A stretch of DNA of 25,522 bases, from the IMG/VR virus record IMGVR_UViG_3300020459_000059, positions 1-25,522 of that record. One strand, 5' to 3'. Positions 1 to 9,600 of the stretch are shown in pieces. How positions within the stretch are numbered: position 1 is the first letter of the stretch; each line of letters starts with the position of its first letter. Source of the stretch: a virus. The notes below the pieces were generated by a model. It was not told the DNA's origin, did no database searches, and was given only the letters and a program-made list of their open reading frames with translations. A program made the position numbers and the translations under genes.

Positions 1-43
1 ATGCCCTGTCATATTGCAGGGTCTTACCATCAAGTTTTAGCAT
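1..43 (-). CDS. Start of a hypothetical phage protein, cut by the window edge
   Basis: An ATG lies 15 bases after the stop of the giant fibre gene and opens a frame that runs off the window after 14 complete codons (M-L-K-L-D-G-K-T-L-Q-Y-D-R-A). I recall this opening, roughly LDGKxLxYDRAF, from small uncharacterised proteins encoded after the fibre genes of cyanophages and pelagiphages. That recollection is the only reason to call it, because the piece is very short. There is no clear Shine-Dalgarno sequence upstream, which is common in this window. Function unknown. Confidence 0.5.
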   Translation of the reverse strand, partial: MLKLDGKTLQYDRA

Positions 44-58
44 AGTTATTTGTGTTAA

Positions 59-3000
59 TTAGCGTGCGCGAGAATTTTTAAAAGGATGGGACGCGAATGC
101 AGCCCAGATGTAATTAGCACTGCTTCCATTAAACCAACCATCACTTCCTCGAAATTTAAAACCATTACTTACAGAATCACATACATTGCCGATGGTTGAT
201 CCATTTTCAGCATCAGCAACATTAGCAAGAAGATGATTGTCTATAACGTTAAAAGTATTGCGCTCAGTATCTACAATCACCCAGGGAGCGTTACCATCGT
301 ACCGTTTGACCATAATCCACTTAGGCCTGAAGCCGGTATAAACAAACGAACCATCAGATGAACCGTTGCCGGTGTAAGTTCCAAACTTGCTATAGCCTTC
401 GACAGGTGCAAAGCAATAAGCAATATAATCAGAATTTGTTGATTGCGATGGTTTAAACGTTGTTGAAGTAGGTGCATCAACACCAAAATTTGCGGATGCG
501 GGCGTGCTATTTAGAACTAAATAATCTGTTGTGTTCGCAAGTAGAGTTGTGATTACTACCCAGTCATAAGAATTATTCCTATCTTTAAGTATAATAAGTT
601 CAGGAGCAGCATTCAATCCGTGCGCAACATCAACAGCATTACTTGAGCTGCTGTAATCAACAATCGAGAACCCAGCAGACGGATTGGCGCGGACGGTTGA
701 AGCGATTGATGGGACGTTGGGTGCAGAAACGCCATTGTTCACGAGGAGCTTGCCATCAACCTCCACGCCACCCAGGTAGGGACCGACTAAGCCCGAATTT
801 GTAAGTTGAATGCTAGTTAGCTGTCCACCGAGTTCGGCAGCAGTTAAGGTAACAGGAACATTGTAATTACTTGTTCCGGTAATGTAACTGCCATTAACGC
901 GAGTGCCATACGAACTTCCGTTTGTTGGGTTGTAAACATAAAGAGTAACTGAAGTATTAACTGTAATAGCACTTGATGGCGTCCAGGTCAACGTTGCATC
1001 GGAAGCAGCAAAAGCAACATCAGAGGTTGTGGTAATAATGCCGTCAAAAGCTTTGTCCCAGTCAGTAGTTGAATTGTATGCAGTACCAGTTCCTAAAGAA
1101 CTCCAGGTCTGACTTTGGTTGTAAACAGAGCTATTCAGGCCGCCAGCAGGAATGATGCCAGCATCAACCAAAGGCTTCCCATCAATAACAATGCCCGCCA
1201 ATGCAGTCCAATCTGACCCGCTTGAGTTGACAGTAATTGCTGTAATTGATGCGCCGAAAGTCGAGTAAGGGTTGCTTACAGTTGTCGAAGCGATATTTGC
1301 ATTATCGACTGGTGTTACCGCTACCGAACCGTTGCTACATGTAACAGTAATGTTTCCTGTAGAACCGGTGTTGTGCCAAGTGTAAAATTCAACAGTGCTT
1401 GACGAAGTAAGTGTAATTGCGGTTGGGAACGTCAAAGTTGCTGACCCAGGGTAAAACCCCCACTGCTTTCCTGCACCAAAACTATCGCCAGGAGAATTTG
1501 AGCCATTAAAAGCGTTAGCGACTTCATACCCAGCGCCTGGTGTAGTTCCACTGTATGTGCCACTACTCCACGCTTGGCTTTGATTGTAAGCACTGTTGGT
1601 GGCTAAATCACCGCCGTCCCATGCGAAGCCGACATAAGTACTGCTGCCATCATTTACAGTGCTACTGGTTCCGATAGAAAACCCGTCACTTAAAAAAGCA
1701 TTCAAAAAAGCAGTCTCAGTTCCTTCCGATTGCGTATCGTTAGGGACAAGATTTTTAGTGGCTCCACGCACTGTATCCTGCAAACTATGGAGTGCAGTGG
1801 CACTACGCTGTTTAATCCATACCAAGTCAGGGCTAAAACCTAAGCCAGTGATATCCCTTTGCGTATCATTACCATTCCATGTCACCACATCAAACGCCGT
1901 CGAACCATCGGCAATCGTTGGGTCGGGAAGATTCGTTGTGCAGATACTGAGAAAATCAGTCGGAGGTGTATAGGCAAACGGTCTTTGGCCTGCATTTAAA
2001 GAGTAAACTTGACCAGTATTAGAATCAGACACAATAGGCGTATAAGCGGAATACGAAAGACCGCTAAAAGCATGTCCAGTTCCACCAACTGGATTGCCGC
2101 TGTTAATCCAAGTATTGTTTTTTGCAATCCACAACTTTCCTGAAGTTGCGTCTAACGCAAAACCTAATACATCCCCTTGTGTGTAGCTGACTCCAGATCC
2201 TGTGCTGCCATCACCATAAAGACCTCCAGTGTCTCGCATTGCAGCAATCTGACTTGTAGCCCAACCCCTAGAGCCTCCTGTCCGTATTTGTTCAACATCA
2301 AGAACACCGATATAAGCCTGACCAGCAGTCGTGACGGTTGTAATCGTAATCTCCCAGTACCACTTACCGCTTGTGACGGGTATTGTGCCGGTAAAATCAC
2401 CGCGAGGGTTGGTGTCTAAATTGCCATTTGTAGGCGCTTCCTGGTAATTAGCCGAAGCATTACGATCAATAGGGTTCCAAGTGCAATAGTTCCCGCCATT
2501 GTTGCCAGAATCCGCCTCGTAATTCGTCGGCGTGTCGATCAGGCTATCAATATTTGATGTATTTTCAGAAACTAGAATAGTCCCGTCCACACGGACAGCA
2601 AATACATTTGAGCCAGGGTCAGGAGCATTTACAGAAATAGAAGTTACATTGCTTTGACTTCCAAAACTAATCCACTCTGCAGTTTGAGTTGTTTTAGAAT
2701 AAGTAGCTCCATTAGATAAAGTATAAACAGTTGGGTTGCCTTGATATGTACCTGGCAGATATACATATAATTCTATGACGCCCGAGATAGCTGTGCTAAG
2801 CGTTACAGTACTTGTGGTGTTGAAAATGTAGGGTGCAGGGTAGGATGTACTCCCGTTAAATGCCTGGCTCCAATTGCCGCTATAAAGTGAACCTGTTGAT
2901 GATGAAACATAATCAATAGCATTAGCCGTCAGGTTATTAACCGTCCAATCTGTGTCGTTTTTGCTGGTTGCGAATGGATCACCACTCGTGGTTAAAGTGT

Positions 3001-4693
3001 TAGGGCTAACTGTTGCAGCAGTCGCAGATGAGCTTGATTGGCAACAAAGCAACTTGGTGTTCGTAACATTTGTAAGAGGAGTAGAAGGAACTGTAAACGC
3101 TGTTCCATTTGGATAAAGGCAAGTACCATTTACGATACGGACATTTGAGATTACCCCGCTAAAATCATAGTTACCATCGCCGTCTTCACCAATTGTCACT
3201 GCTGCTGTACTGTCGTGAACTGTCCAGCCTGTAATACTGGTAGTATCCTCTTGGACACCATCTACATACATTCGCAGAGTATTCCCATCACGCACAATCG
3301 CAACATGTGCCCATTTATTTGCTGTAAAAGCTGTGGTTGAAGTAACAGTAACATAATTCAAACTGCTATCATATAGATAAAAAATTAGGCTTCCACCCGC
3401 AAAAAATGCTTGCCACCATGAATAACTTGAGTTACCGTATTTAGAAACTGTTACATCATACGTTTCAAACGAGGCTGGGTTTACAAAGTATTCAATAGTC
3501 CAATCGTTTGTGCCAAGTGTAAAATCACTATGATCTGCACTACTAACTACATCGCCAGAGCCATCAAAAGAAACTCCGGGCAAAGTAGTGCCAAGACCGC
3601 TGCTATCCGCTCCAAGCGCAGCGTTGCTGCTGTTGTCAAAGAAGTCGAGGTGGAATGAGTTAAATACTCTTGTGCCGCCAGTGTCGTACATCCGCAAATA
3701 TGTGCCATCGCCGCTTGTATAAACACGGAAATAACCTTCGTATCCACTTGGGAAATTAAACTTCGTATTTAGTGTTGCGCCTGCTGCAATCGTGACAGAG
3801 TTTCCGCCAGAGCTAGTAAAAGTTCCAGAGTTAGCAGCACTACCACCTACCCAGGGTTGAATATAAACAGTTATCGAACTAGATTTAGTGTTTTCCCATT
3901 TAATGTTTATAGATGGTTCGTTAGAGGCGCTATATGTATATCCAATAAAATCACCTGTAGGCACTCCGTAGGTACTTAAATCACCATCAATAGTTTTGGC
4001 TACTTCTGTCGAAGTAATGTCTGAACCGTATGATGGACCATAAGCGGGAGCTGTGTGGGTTCCGTAGCTTCCAGTAAACTCCTTCGGCTGCCAAACATTG
4101 TTGTCGTCAAATTCACCGAAGTCAGTTGGAGCAAGGGCTTGACCGTCGATGAAGTGAACGTCGGCTAAGTAGCCGTCAAGATAATCGTAGCTAAGGTAGT
4201 TACCAATGCGATGCGTATCGGCTTGATTTATTGCAAGGTCAGCATTCTGACTAGGGTTATTAAATGCAGAAAAATCAGTTATTTGACTTCCATTTACGTA
4301 CACCTTGATCCTGTCATTAGCAGTAGCGTTCGTGGTATCTACAGCAACGACCACATGCTGCCATGCACTAAAGTCACGAAAAATTGCGGAAGTTGTTCTC
4401 CATACAGTCGACCAACCTAGTACCCTCAAGGAACCGCCACTTAAGTAATCAATGAAAAACGCTCCACTGTCGCTTTGTGCGCTGTAGGAGTGAAATAATA
4501 CTTGCCCTTTGTTTTTGCAGAGTTTTACCCACCCACTCCAAGTCCACGTCTTGCGATTACCTGCAGTTGACGGAGTTCTGGAAAGATAACTGGAATCTCC
4601 TGAGTTAAATCTAAGCGATCTTGAAATTTTGTAGTCAGCAGCGCCGCCTTGTCCTGCGGCACCTGCTAGTTGATTATTACTAATTACACTCAT
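59..4693 (-). CDS. Giant mosaic tail fibre / adhesin with LamG-like and SPRY-like domains
   Basis: A 1544-residue protein, probably a distal receptor-binding fibre. It is a chain of recognisable modules: a LamG/concanavalin-like fold at about 25-200 (containing WTWSGWVK and WQHVVVAVD), a second at about 372-540 (WTIEYFVNP, KWAHVAIVRDG), and a SPRY-like domain at about 735-912 (GKWYWEI, GDVLGFALD). Three looser beta-rich modules at about 595-708, 1035-1176 and 1190-1318 each start near a YNQSQxWSS- or SGNWSQ-like motif with AFxG and end with a VDGxxLV motif. A repeat with the pattern GFxPxxIxxK...W...D..R occurs at about 950, 1359 and 1453, and the chain ends on a module typical of marine phage fibres (YIWAAFASHPF). 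Composition is rich in Ser, Thr, Asn and Gly with little Lys. The start overlaps the previous gene by ATGA. Domain names come from motif reading, so fold calls are moderate in certainty; the role as an adhesin is inferred from position. Confidence 0.85.
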   Translation of the reverse strand: MSVISNNQLAGAAGQGGAADYKISRSLRFNSGDSSYLSRTPSTAGNRKTWTWSGWVKLCKNKGQVLFHSYSAQSDSGAFFIDYLSGGSLRVLGWSTVWRTTSAIFRDFSAWQHVVVAVDTTNATANDRIKVYVNGSQITDFSAFNNPSQNADLAINQADTHRIGNYLSYDYLDGYLADVHFIDGQALAPTDFGEFDDNNVWQPKEFTGSYGTHTAPAYGPSYGSDITSTEVAKTIDGDLSTYGVPTGDFIGYTYSASNEPSINIKWENTKSSSITVYIQPWVGGSAANSGTFTSSGGNSVTIAAGATLNTKFNFPSGYEGYFRVYTSGDGTYLRMYDTGGTRVFNSFHLDFFDNSSNAALGADSSGLGTTLPGVSFDGSGDVVSSADHSDFTLGTNDWTIEYFVNPASFETYDVTVSKYGNSSYSWWQAFFAGGSLIFYLYDSSLNYVTVTSTTAFTANKWAHVAIVRDGNTLRMYVDGVQEDTTSITGWTVHDSTAAVTIGEDGDGNYDFSGVISNVRIVNGTCLYPNGTAFTVPSTPLTNVTNTKLLCCQSSSSATAATVSPNTLTTSGDPFATSKNDTDWTVNNLTANAIDYVSSSTGSLYSGNWSQAFNGSTSYPAPYIFNTTSTVTLSTAISGVIELYVYLPGTYQGNPTVYTLSNGATYSKTTQTAEWISFGSQSNVTSISVNAPDPGSNVFAVRVDGTILVSENTSNIDSLIDTPTNYEADSGNNGGNYCTWNPIDRNASANYQEAPTNGNLDTNPRGDFTGTIPVTSGKWYWEITITTVTTAGQAYIGVLDVEQIRTGGSRGWATSQIAAMRDTGGLYGDGSTGSGVSYTQGDVLGFALDATSGKLWIAKNNTWINSGNPVGGTGHAFSGLSYSAYTPIVSDSNTGQVYSLNAGQRPFAYTPPTDFLSICTTNLPDPTIADGSTAFDVVTWNGNDTQRDITGLGFSPDLVWIKQRSATALHSLQDTVRGATKNLVPNDTQSEGTETAFLNAFLSDGFSIGTSSTVNDGSSTYVGFAWDGGDLATNSAYNQSQAWSSGTYSGTTPGAGYEVANAFNGSNSPGDSFGAGKQWGFYPGSATLTFPTAITLTSSSTVEFYTWHNTGSTGNITVTCSNGSVAVTPVDNANIASTTVSNPYSTFGASITAITVNSSGSDWTALAGIVIDGKPLVDAGIIPAGGLNSSVYNQSQTWSSLGTGTAYNSTTDWDKAFDGIITTTSDVAFAASDATLTWTPSSAITVNTSVTLYVYNPTNGSSYGTRVNGSYITGTSNYNVPVTLTAAELGGQLTSIQLTNSGLVGPYLGGVEVDGKLLVNNGVSAPNVPSIASTVRANPSAGFSIVDYSSSSNAVDVAHGLNAAPELIILKDRNNSYDWVVITTLLANTTDYLVLNSTPASANFGVDAPTSTTFKPSQSTNSDYIAYCFAPVEGYSKFGTYTGNGSSDGSFVYTGFRPKWIMVKRYDGNAPWVIVDTERNTFNVIDNHLLANVADAENGSTIGNVCDSVSNGFKFRGSDGWFNGSSANYIWAAFASHPFKNSRAR

Positions 4694-5271
4694 GAATAAG
4701 CAAGGGTTGCGACTGCATGGATAGAAGTAGAACTGCGAACGACATAATCAATACGATCAACAGCGGATGCAGTTGTAGTCAAAGTCGGTGCAGTACCTCC
4801 AGCAAAGTCCCAATAAGAACCCCAGGAAGCTAAACGGCTACCAGTGCCATCTTGGACAAGGAAGATAGAACCAGATTGACCTGCAGTTAAGTTGGTAGGG
4901 TTAGCAATTGTTCGGTTGCCACCGAGCGTTAAACTATAGTTATTAGATGTCGAGAAATCAGGCGTTACCGTAGCGCCATCGGTCAACGTAGTGATAGTGC
5001 CACGCTGCGCAGCACTGAAGGTTTGTGTAACATCAGTCTTTGCAGTGTCAGCATCAAACGCTTGAATGGTTGTCCCAATGTCTGAATCCTGTGCGTAACC
5101 AGTTAGGTCAGCTTGTGTAGAAACAAGGCTTGACCCTTCCTTGACATATAGTTTGTCTTGATCAGTTGCGTAACAAATCTCACCCTCTTGAATATCAGAC
5201 AGCGAGCCATTAAGATTAGAATATGTACCTCGTGCAACGCGCAGAGGAGTTCTGTTAGTAGGTGTAGGCAT
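4690..5271 (-). CDS. Small tail fibre protein
   Basis: A 193-residue protein between the T7-type fibre adaptor and the giant adhesin. The N-terminal half (NRTPLRVARGTYSNL, then EGEICYATDQDKLYVKEG) matches a segment found at the front of many marine phage fibre proteins. The middle holds a DVTQTFSAAQRG motif, also seen in phage fibres, and the rest is a beta-rich stretch with many Thr, Ser and Gly (SLTLGGNRTIANP). The start codon overlaps the adaptor stop as TAATG and its own stop overlaps the giant adhesin start as ATGA, so the three fibre genes look translationally coupled. It could be a short fibre, a connector between adaptor and adhesin, or a collar-like piece; the sequence does not decide this. 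No enzymatic motif was seen. Confidence 0.85.
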   Translation of the reverse strand: MPTPTNRTPLRVARGTYSNLNGSLSDIQEGEICYATDQDKLYVKEGSSLVSTQADLTGYAQDSDIGTTIQAFDADTAKTDVTQTFSAAQRGTITTLTDGATVTPDFSTSNNYSLTLGGNRTIANPTNLTAGQSGSIFLVQDGTGSRLASWGSYWDFAGGTAPTLTTTASAVDRIDYVVRSSTSIHAVATLAYS

Positions 5272-6653
5272 TAGTCGAAAGATCCTCCGTCGTAAGTAGT
5301 AGAAGTAGAAACAAGTGAAGTACCGCTAGCAAAATTGCCGCCATCAGCAACAAGAGTCCCGCCACTAGAACTCGATACAGTACCTGGCATCCAATGACTC
5401 ATTGATTGATTCCAAACCAAAGCTTGACCATTAGTCGGAACATGTCCAGATGAGGAAGTATCAACGTCAGTTAAATCACTAATAGAATCTGGAATGGTTG
5501 GTTTATTACTCAGGTCGTTGTAGTTACCAGAAAATCCGCCACCACCACCACCTGTAGTTGCGTCGAGATTAATTTCAGTGTTACCAGACTGGTTAACAGT
5601 AAATGTACCTTTAGTAGTGCCGCCCTGTTTGAGGGTAATAGTGCCGTCACCAACTGTAGGAATCGTTGGTTGGTTAGTTAGATCGTTGTAATTACCACTA
5701 AACGCAGCAGGTACAGCTTCCCAAGCTGCATCCTTACGACCGTATAGGACACCGTCGTTAGGAACATCAGTAACCCCAGGAGTACCAGTATCTCCTTTGT
5801 CACCTTTAGGACCAGACTTAGAGACTGCCACCCACTGAGCACTTTGCTCATCTACATAGTAGACATACATAATGGCTCGATAGGAATCAAACCAAAGGTC
5901 TCCACTTTCAAGTGATCTAGCATTATTACTACCAACAGCAGGATATTGAGTCGGAGGATTGTCACCAACTATTACTTTACCTGGAGGACCGAAGTCACCC
6001 TGTACACCGGAAGGACCTGAGGCAGTAAAACTAACCCAAGCTCCTACACTTGCATCCCAGAAATAATGACGAAGATCATCCGTATCATTCCAGATTTTAC
6101 CGTCTTGTTCGTATGTAACTGCAGCGGGTTGGTCGTCTTGAACGTAAGCATCATGCCTAGCTGCTATTGCAGCTGCATCGAATATATGAGAACTATCTAG
6201 AAGAGCTTCAGCTTGACCAGCTTTTTGCTGAGTTTCAGTAATAGTTGAATCAATCTTACTCCAGTATTTGAGATCTGAAGTATTACTATATCGTTCTGTA
6301 TAGCATCGTACTTCTTCAACAGCAGATTTAATAACAAAGAAATTATTATTTAAATCTTCTGCTTTGATTGAATGGCCTGGAAAAAATTCTGCAGGAAGTG
6401 ATACTAAGTCAGTACAACGATAGATAATAAATTCTTGATTGAATGCTGGTGGATCATTAAATCGAATTAAAGTATCGTGCTGAAAAGTCCAATCTGCATT
6501 AGGGATTTTTACCCAACTTGCTAGACTTACATCAAAGAAAGCAACTGCGACATCATCTCTTGTGTAGTATTCAAATGTAATTAAGTATTCTTTTTGTACA
6601 CCATTACCGGTGTATGTGTCTCTTGCGGTATCGCAATTGTGACATAGAGCCAT
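5271..6653 (-). CDS. T7 gp17-like tail fibre adaptor with collagen-like segments
   Basis: 460 residues. The first 125 or so (YTGNGVQKEYLITFEYY ... SIKAEDLNNNF) match the N-terminal domain of the T7 tail fibre, which attaches fibres to the tail nozzle. After a helical segment come two short collagen-like Gly-X-Y runs at about 213-225 and 281-293 (GPKGDKGDTGTPG). A 15-residue repeat follows at 318-332 and 374-388, both reading FSGNYNDLxNxPTIP, separated in part by a run of six glycines. The C-terminus is Ser/Gly/Thr-rich with no obvious receptor domain. This suggests a short trimeric rod that carries the next two fibre proteins rather than a complete T7 fibre (T7 gp17 is about 550 residues). 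It starts two bases after the gp16-like stop. Confidence 0.9.
   Translation of the reverse strand: MALCHNCDTARDTYTGNGVQKEYLITFEYYTRDDVAVAFFDVSLASWVKIPNADWTFQHDTLIRFNDPPAFNQEFIIYRCTDLVSLPAEFFPGHSIKAEDLNNNFFVIKSAVEEVRCYTERYSNTSDLKYWSKIDSTITETQQKAGQAEALLDSSHIFDAAAIAARHDAYVQDDQPAAVTYEQDGKIWNDTDDLRHYFWDASVGAWVSFTASGPSGVQGDFGPPGKVIVGDNPPTQYPAVGSNNARSLESGDLWFDSYRAIMYVYYVDEQSAQWVAVSKSGPKGDKGDTGTPGVTDVPNDGVLYGRKDAAWEAVPAAFSGNYNDLTNQPTIPTVGDGTITLKQGGTTKGTFTVNQSGNTEINLDATTGGGGGGFSGNYNDLSNKPTIPDSISDLTDVDTSSSGHVPTNGQALVWNQSMSHWMPGTVSSSSGGTLVADGGNFASGTSLVSTSTTYDGGSFD
5490..5534 (-). repeat. Copy 2 of a 15-codon direct repeat in the fibre adaptor
   Basis: Encodes FSGNYNDLSNKPTIP (residues 374-388), directly after a six-glycine linker. 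The same kind of YNDLxNxP motif is, from memory, frequent in cyanophage fibre proteins, where it may form a repeated structural turn in a trimer. Confidence 0.85.
5658..5702 (-). repeat. Copy 1 of a 15-codon direct repeat in the fibre adaptor
   Basis: Encodes FSGNYNDLTNQPTIP (residues 318-332 of the adaptor). The second copy differs at two of 15 residues. Synonymous differences between the copies show it is not a recent exact duplication. Confidence 0.85.
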
Positions 6654-6655
6654 GA

Positions 6656-9600
6656 TTATCTAGTTGGAATTAACAGTTCTGTTGTCCTATTATTCATACG
6701 ATCCTGCTCTTGCTCAAATCGACGTTGATTTAGCGCACCACCTGACTCTTCATTAATCCTGTAGATAGCTGCTTCTTTAGCAAGGTTAAGTTCCTTATCA
6801 AGCATGATATGGATACTGCCAAAGTCTTGTAGACGCGGAGGTTGTTCGTTATTATCACGAGCTTTCTTAAATGCTTCTCTAAACTTTCTACCATCCACTG
6901 ACTGCATAATCTTTTGAACGGCTTTTTTGAATGTACCGTCCTGACCAATGTACTTATAAACCTGTGCTTGTTCTGCAATAGTAAGTTTCAGACCTTGACC
7001 ATCAGTCATCATTGACGGGCGGTGGTCGTACTCAATATCCATCATGAACTGTTTCTCATCGCTAATCTTTCCGTTGACCTTCCATGGACTGTAGGTGTTA
7101 TAGACACGAGCAATAAAGTTACCAGGCTCATTAATTAAGTCACCATCAAACCAGTCATACTGCTCAGGCAACATGCCTTTAGCAGGTGTTCTGTTAGCCA
7201 TCATTGCAAAGAGATTCTCCTCAACAACACGAAGCTCAGGACTAATTAGACGGGTAAGTTCAGCCATCTGACTGGATCCACGGAACACAGTAGAAGGTAA
7301 GAATGATGATGCCCAACGGTTAATAGCAGCAGGGTTGCCAGACGCAATGTCATAGAGAGGTTCAATGCCAGCAAGCATTGACTTATCAGTAATGGATGCA
7401 CTGAGAACAAAACCCACAGCATTGAGACTGGTAGCAAGGTTTCTATCATCGAGAGAATCAAAGTTATCCATGATGTCAGCAGTCAATGCCAGCCAATCAG
7501 TAAAAGGACCAAGGTTGTCGTAGCTCACCCAGTTACCACCAGGAGCTTTAATTGACCTAGGCTTCCAATCCATGTCACGACGTACACGTTGCTTTTGTCT
7601 GTCGTAGTGACCGTTACCAGTAATGCGATCGTTCATGAATAGACCAAAAGCACTCATAGTTGCAAGTGCACCAATAGCCTTTCGACCTTTTAGCTCAGCT
7701 CTAATCGCGTTGTAGTTAGCTTCAGCAAATTTCAAATCATCCATAGGAATACCTCTAGATGACAGCAGCTTTTCTACCTTTTGAATAGGCATCTGCTCAA
7801 ACGGAAGGCTGAATGCATTAAGCTGATTGGCAAACACACCTACAGGGTTGTGTGTACCGAACAACTGGATCATATTGACAGGTGTCTTATTAAACAAAAG
7901 GAACGGACGAAGACCAGGTACACGATTCAAGACCGTAGAAATAGTGTCGGTAAGCTTGTTATCCAGGTTCATAGCGATCTCACCAGAAGCCTGCTTAACA
8001 GCCTTGTCTGTAACGATCTCTCGACCCATAGAATCCTTGCCCCAAATCTCTTTGTAAGACTTCTCGTAAGCAGCTTGAATATCGTCTGGTTTTACAGAAC
8101 CAATATTTACAGCATCAAATGCTCTTCCTCTAGCCTCAGCAACGCCAATAACAGCCTGAGTAAAGCCATCAGTAGCCTGCATCAGGCGTGTACCAAATCG
8201 CAGCCAAGGATGGTCAGCAAGAGCTTGAATCTCTTCAATCTGAGCCATCAATGCTTGAGGTCCATATTCACCTTGCTTAGCCTTAGCATCTGCATAGGAG
8301 TTCAGAATCTCGATCTGTTGCTCGTTCTTGCGGATCAGCATGTCACGACCAGCAACACCCGCATACGTAGGGTCTTTCGCTGAGCGAGTCATGGTCTCAC
8401 CGAAGTACTTCATACCCTTCTGCATAGCCTCTGTAAAGGCTGAATACTGATAGAGACCTCTACGTAAGGTGTAGCCATCACGGTGCGTCAGAGCACCAGC
8501 AAACGTAGCTACAGGACGTTCAATAAGTAAGGCACCTGCAGAAGCAACAGCCTTGATAGGTGTAGCAAAAGCAGACAGTGTGCTGTTATAAACATTAGAC
8601 CAGAAACCCTGCATGATTACAGAAGGGATCTCAGGCTGCATGTCAACTAATGCTTTGTTTATCACTCCAGTTGATTGTCGGAAGTAGTTATTAAGAGCAT
8701 CAATAGTCTTTACTGAACCATCACTAGCCTCGTATGCGAGCATCAGAGGTTCAAGCATCTCAGGGTTCTTTTCCTTAATTTCACGAAGTGTGGCAACAGC
8801 AGCTTTAGCTTCTGCCTGTAGTTGCTTCAGGGTGTCAGCACCTTGCTTACGCAGCTGTGCAGCAGTAGGCTTCTCTCCACCACGCTTAAATACATTCATC
8901 AAGTTAAGCAGCAGACCACGTTGCTTACCTGTCTCTCCATTAGCCACCATCAGTAGCTCAATACGATCCAGGATCTGCTCCTGTGAACGCAAGACACCAG
9001 CAGTACCTTCTGAATAACGCATACCTTGCGCCATGTCAGAGACCTGACCAGCAATAGATGTACGAACAAGAGAGTCAGCAACACCATCAGTAGCAAGACC
9101 GAACTGTTGCATGGATTCTTTAAGCATCAACTTGACAGCAGTCATACCCTCAGATGACATCATCGGAGCACCTGTGTCAGGGTTAATACCGACCTTCATT
9201 CTGTCTAACTGACGAGTAAGCTCTTTGTTAGACATGTAGCCAAGTGATTCAGCTAGGTCTTCACCAGCATCACGGATAGTTTTAGAGTTAATATACTTAC
9301 CACTTTTGAGTTTGTAACCGTATTCATCAGCTTCAAGTAAAGTTTCCCGCAGACCCTTCATCACATTGGTGTATTCCTCTACACCCTCCAGTGAATACTT
9401 GAGTGCAGGTTCAGTCATTACACTACCTAAACGACCATATGAGGTATCTAGATTGTTTTGAACGCGAACAAGGTCAACAGAAGCACCAACAATACCCATG
9501 TCATCAGCTGACCTAATACCCATCTCTTCATAGCCATACAAGTCATGTATACCAAAGATAGGTTCATCTAGGTTCTGTGCCTTAGAGAAGTTATAACCTC

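Noticed and set aside
5-22. Possible terminator hairpin (CCCTG / CAGGG) at the left edge
   Set aside because: The stem is only five base pairs, no T-run is visible, and the bases fit better as codons of the partial gene starting at 43.
7781-8383. 200-codon open frame on the plus strand
   Set aside because: It lies entirely opposite the gp16-like gene, has a low-complexity composition rich in Ser, Leu and Arg, and no ribosome site or family resemblance. It is a shadow of the real gene.
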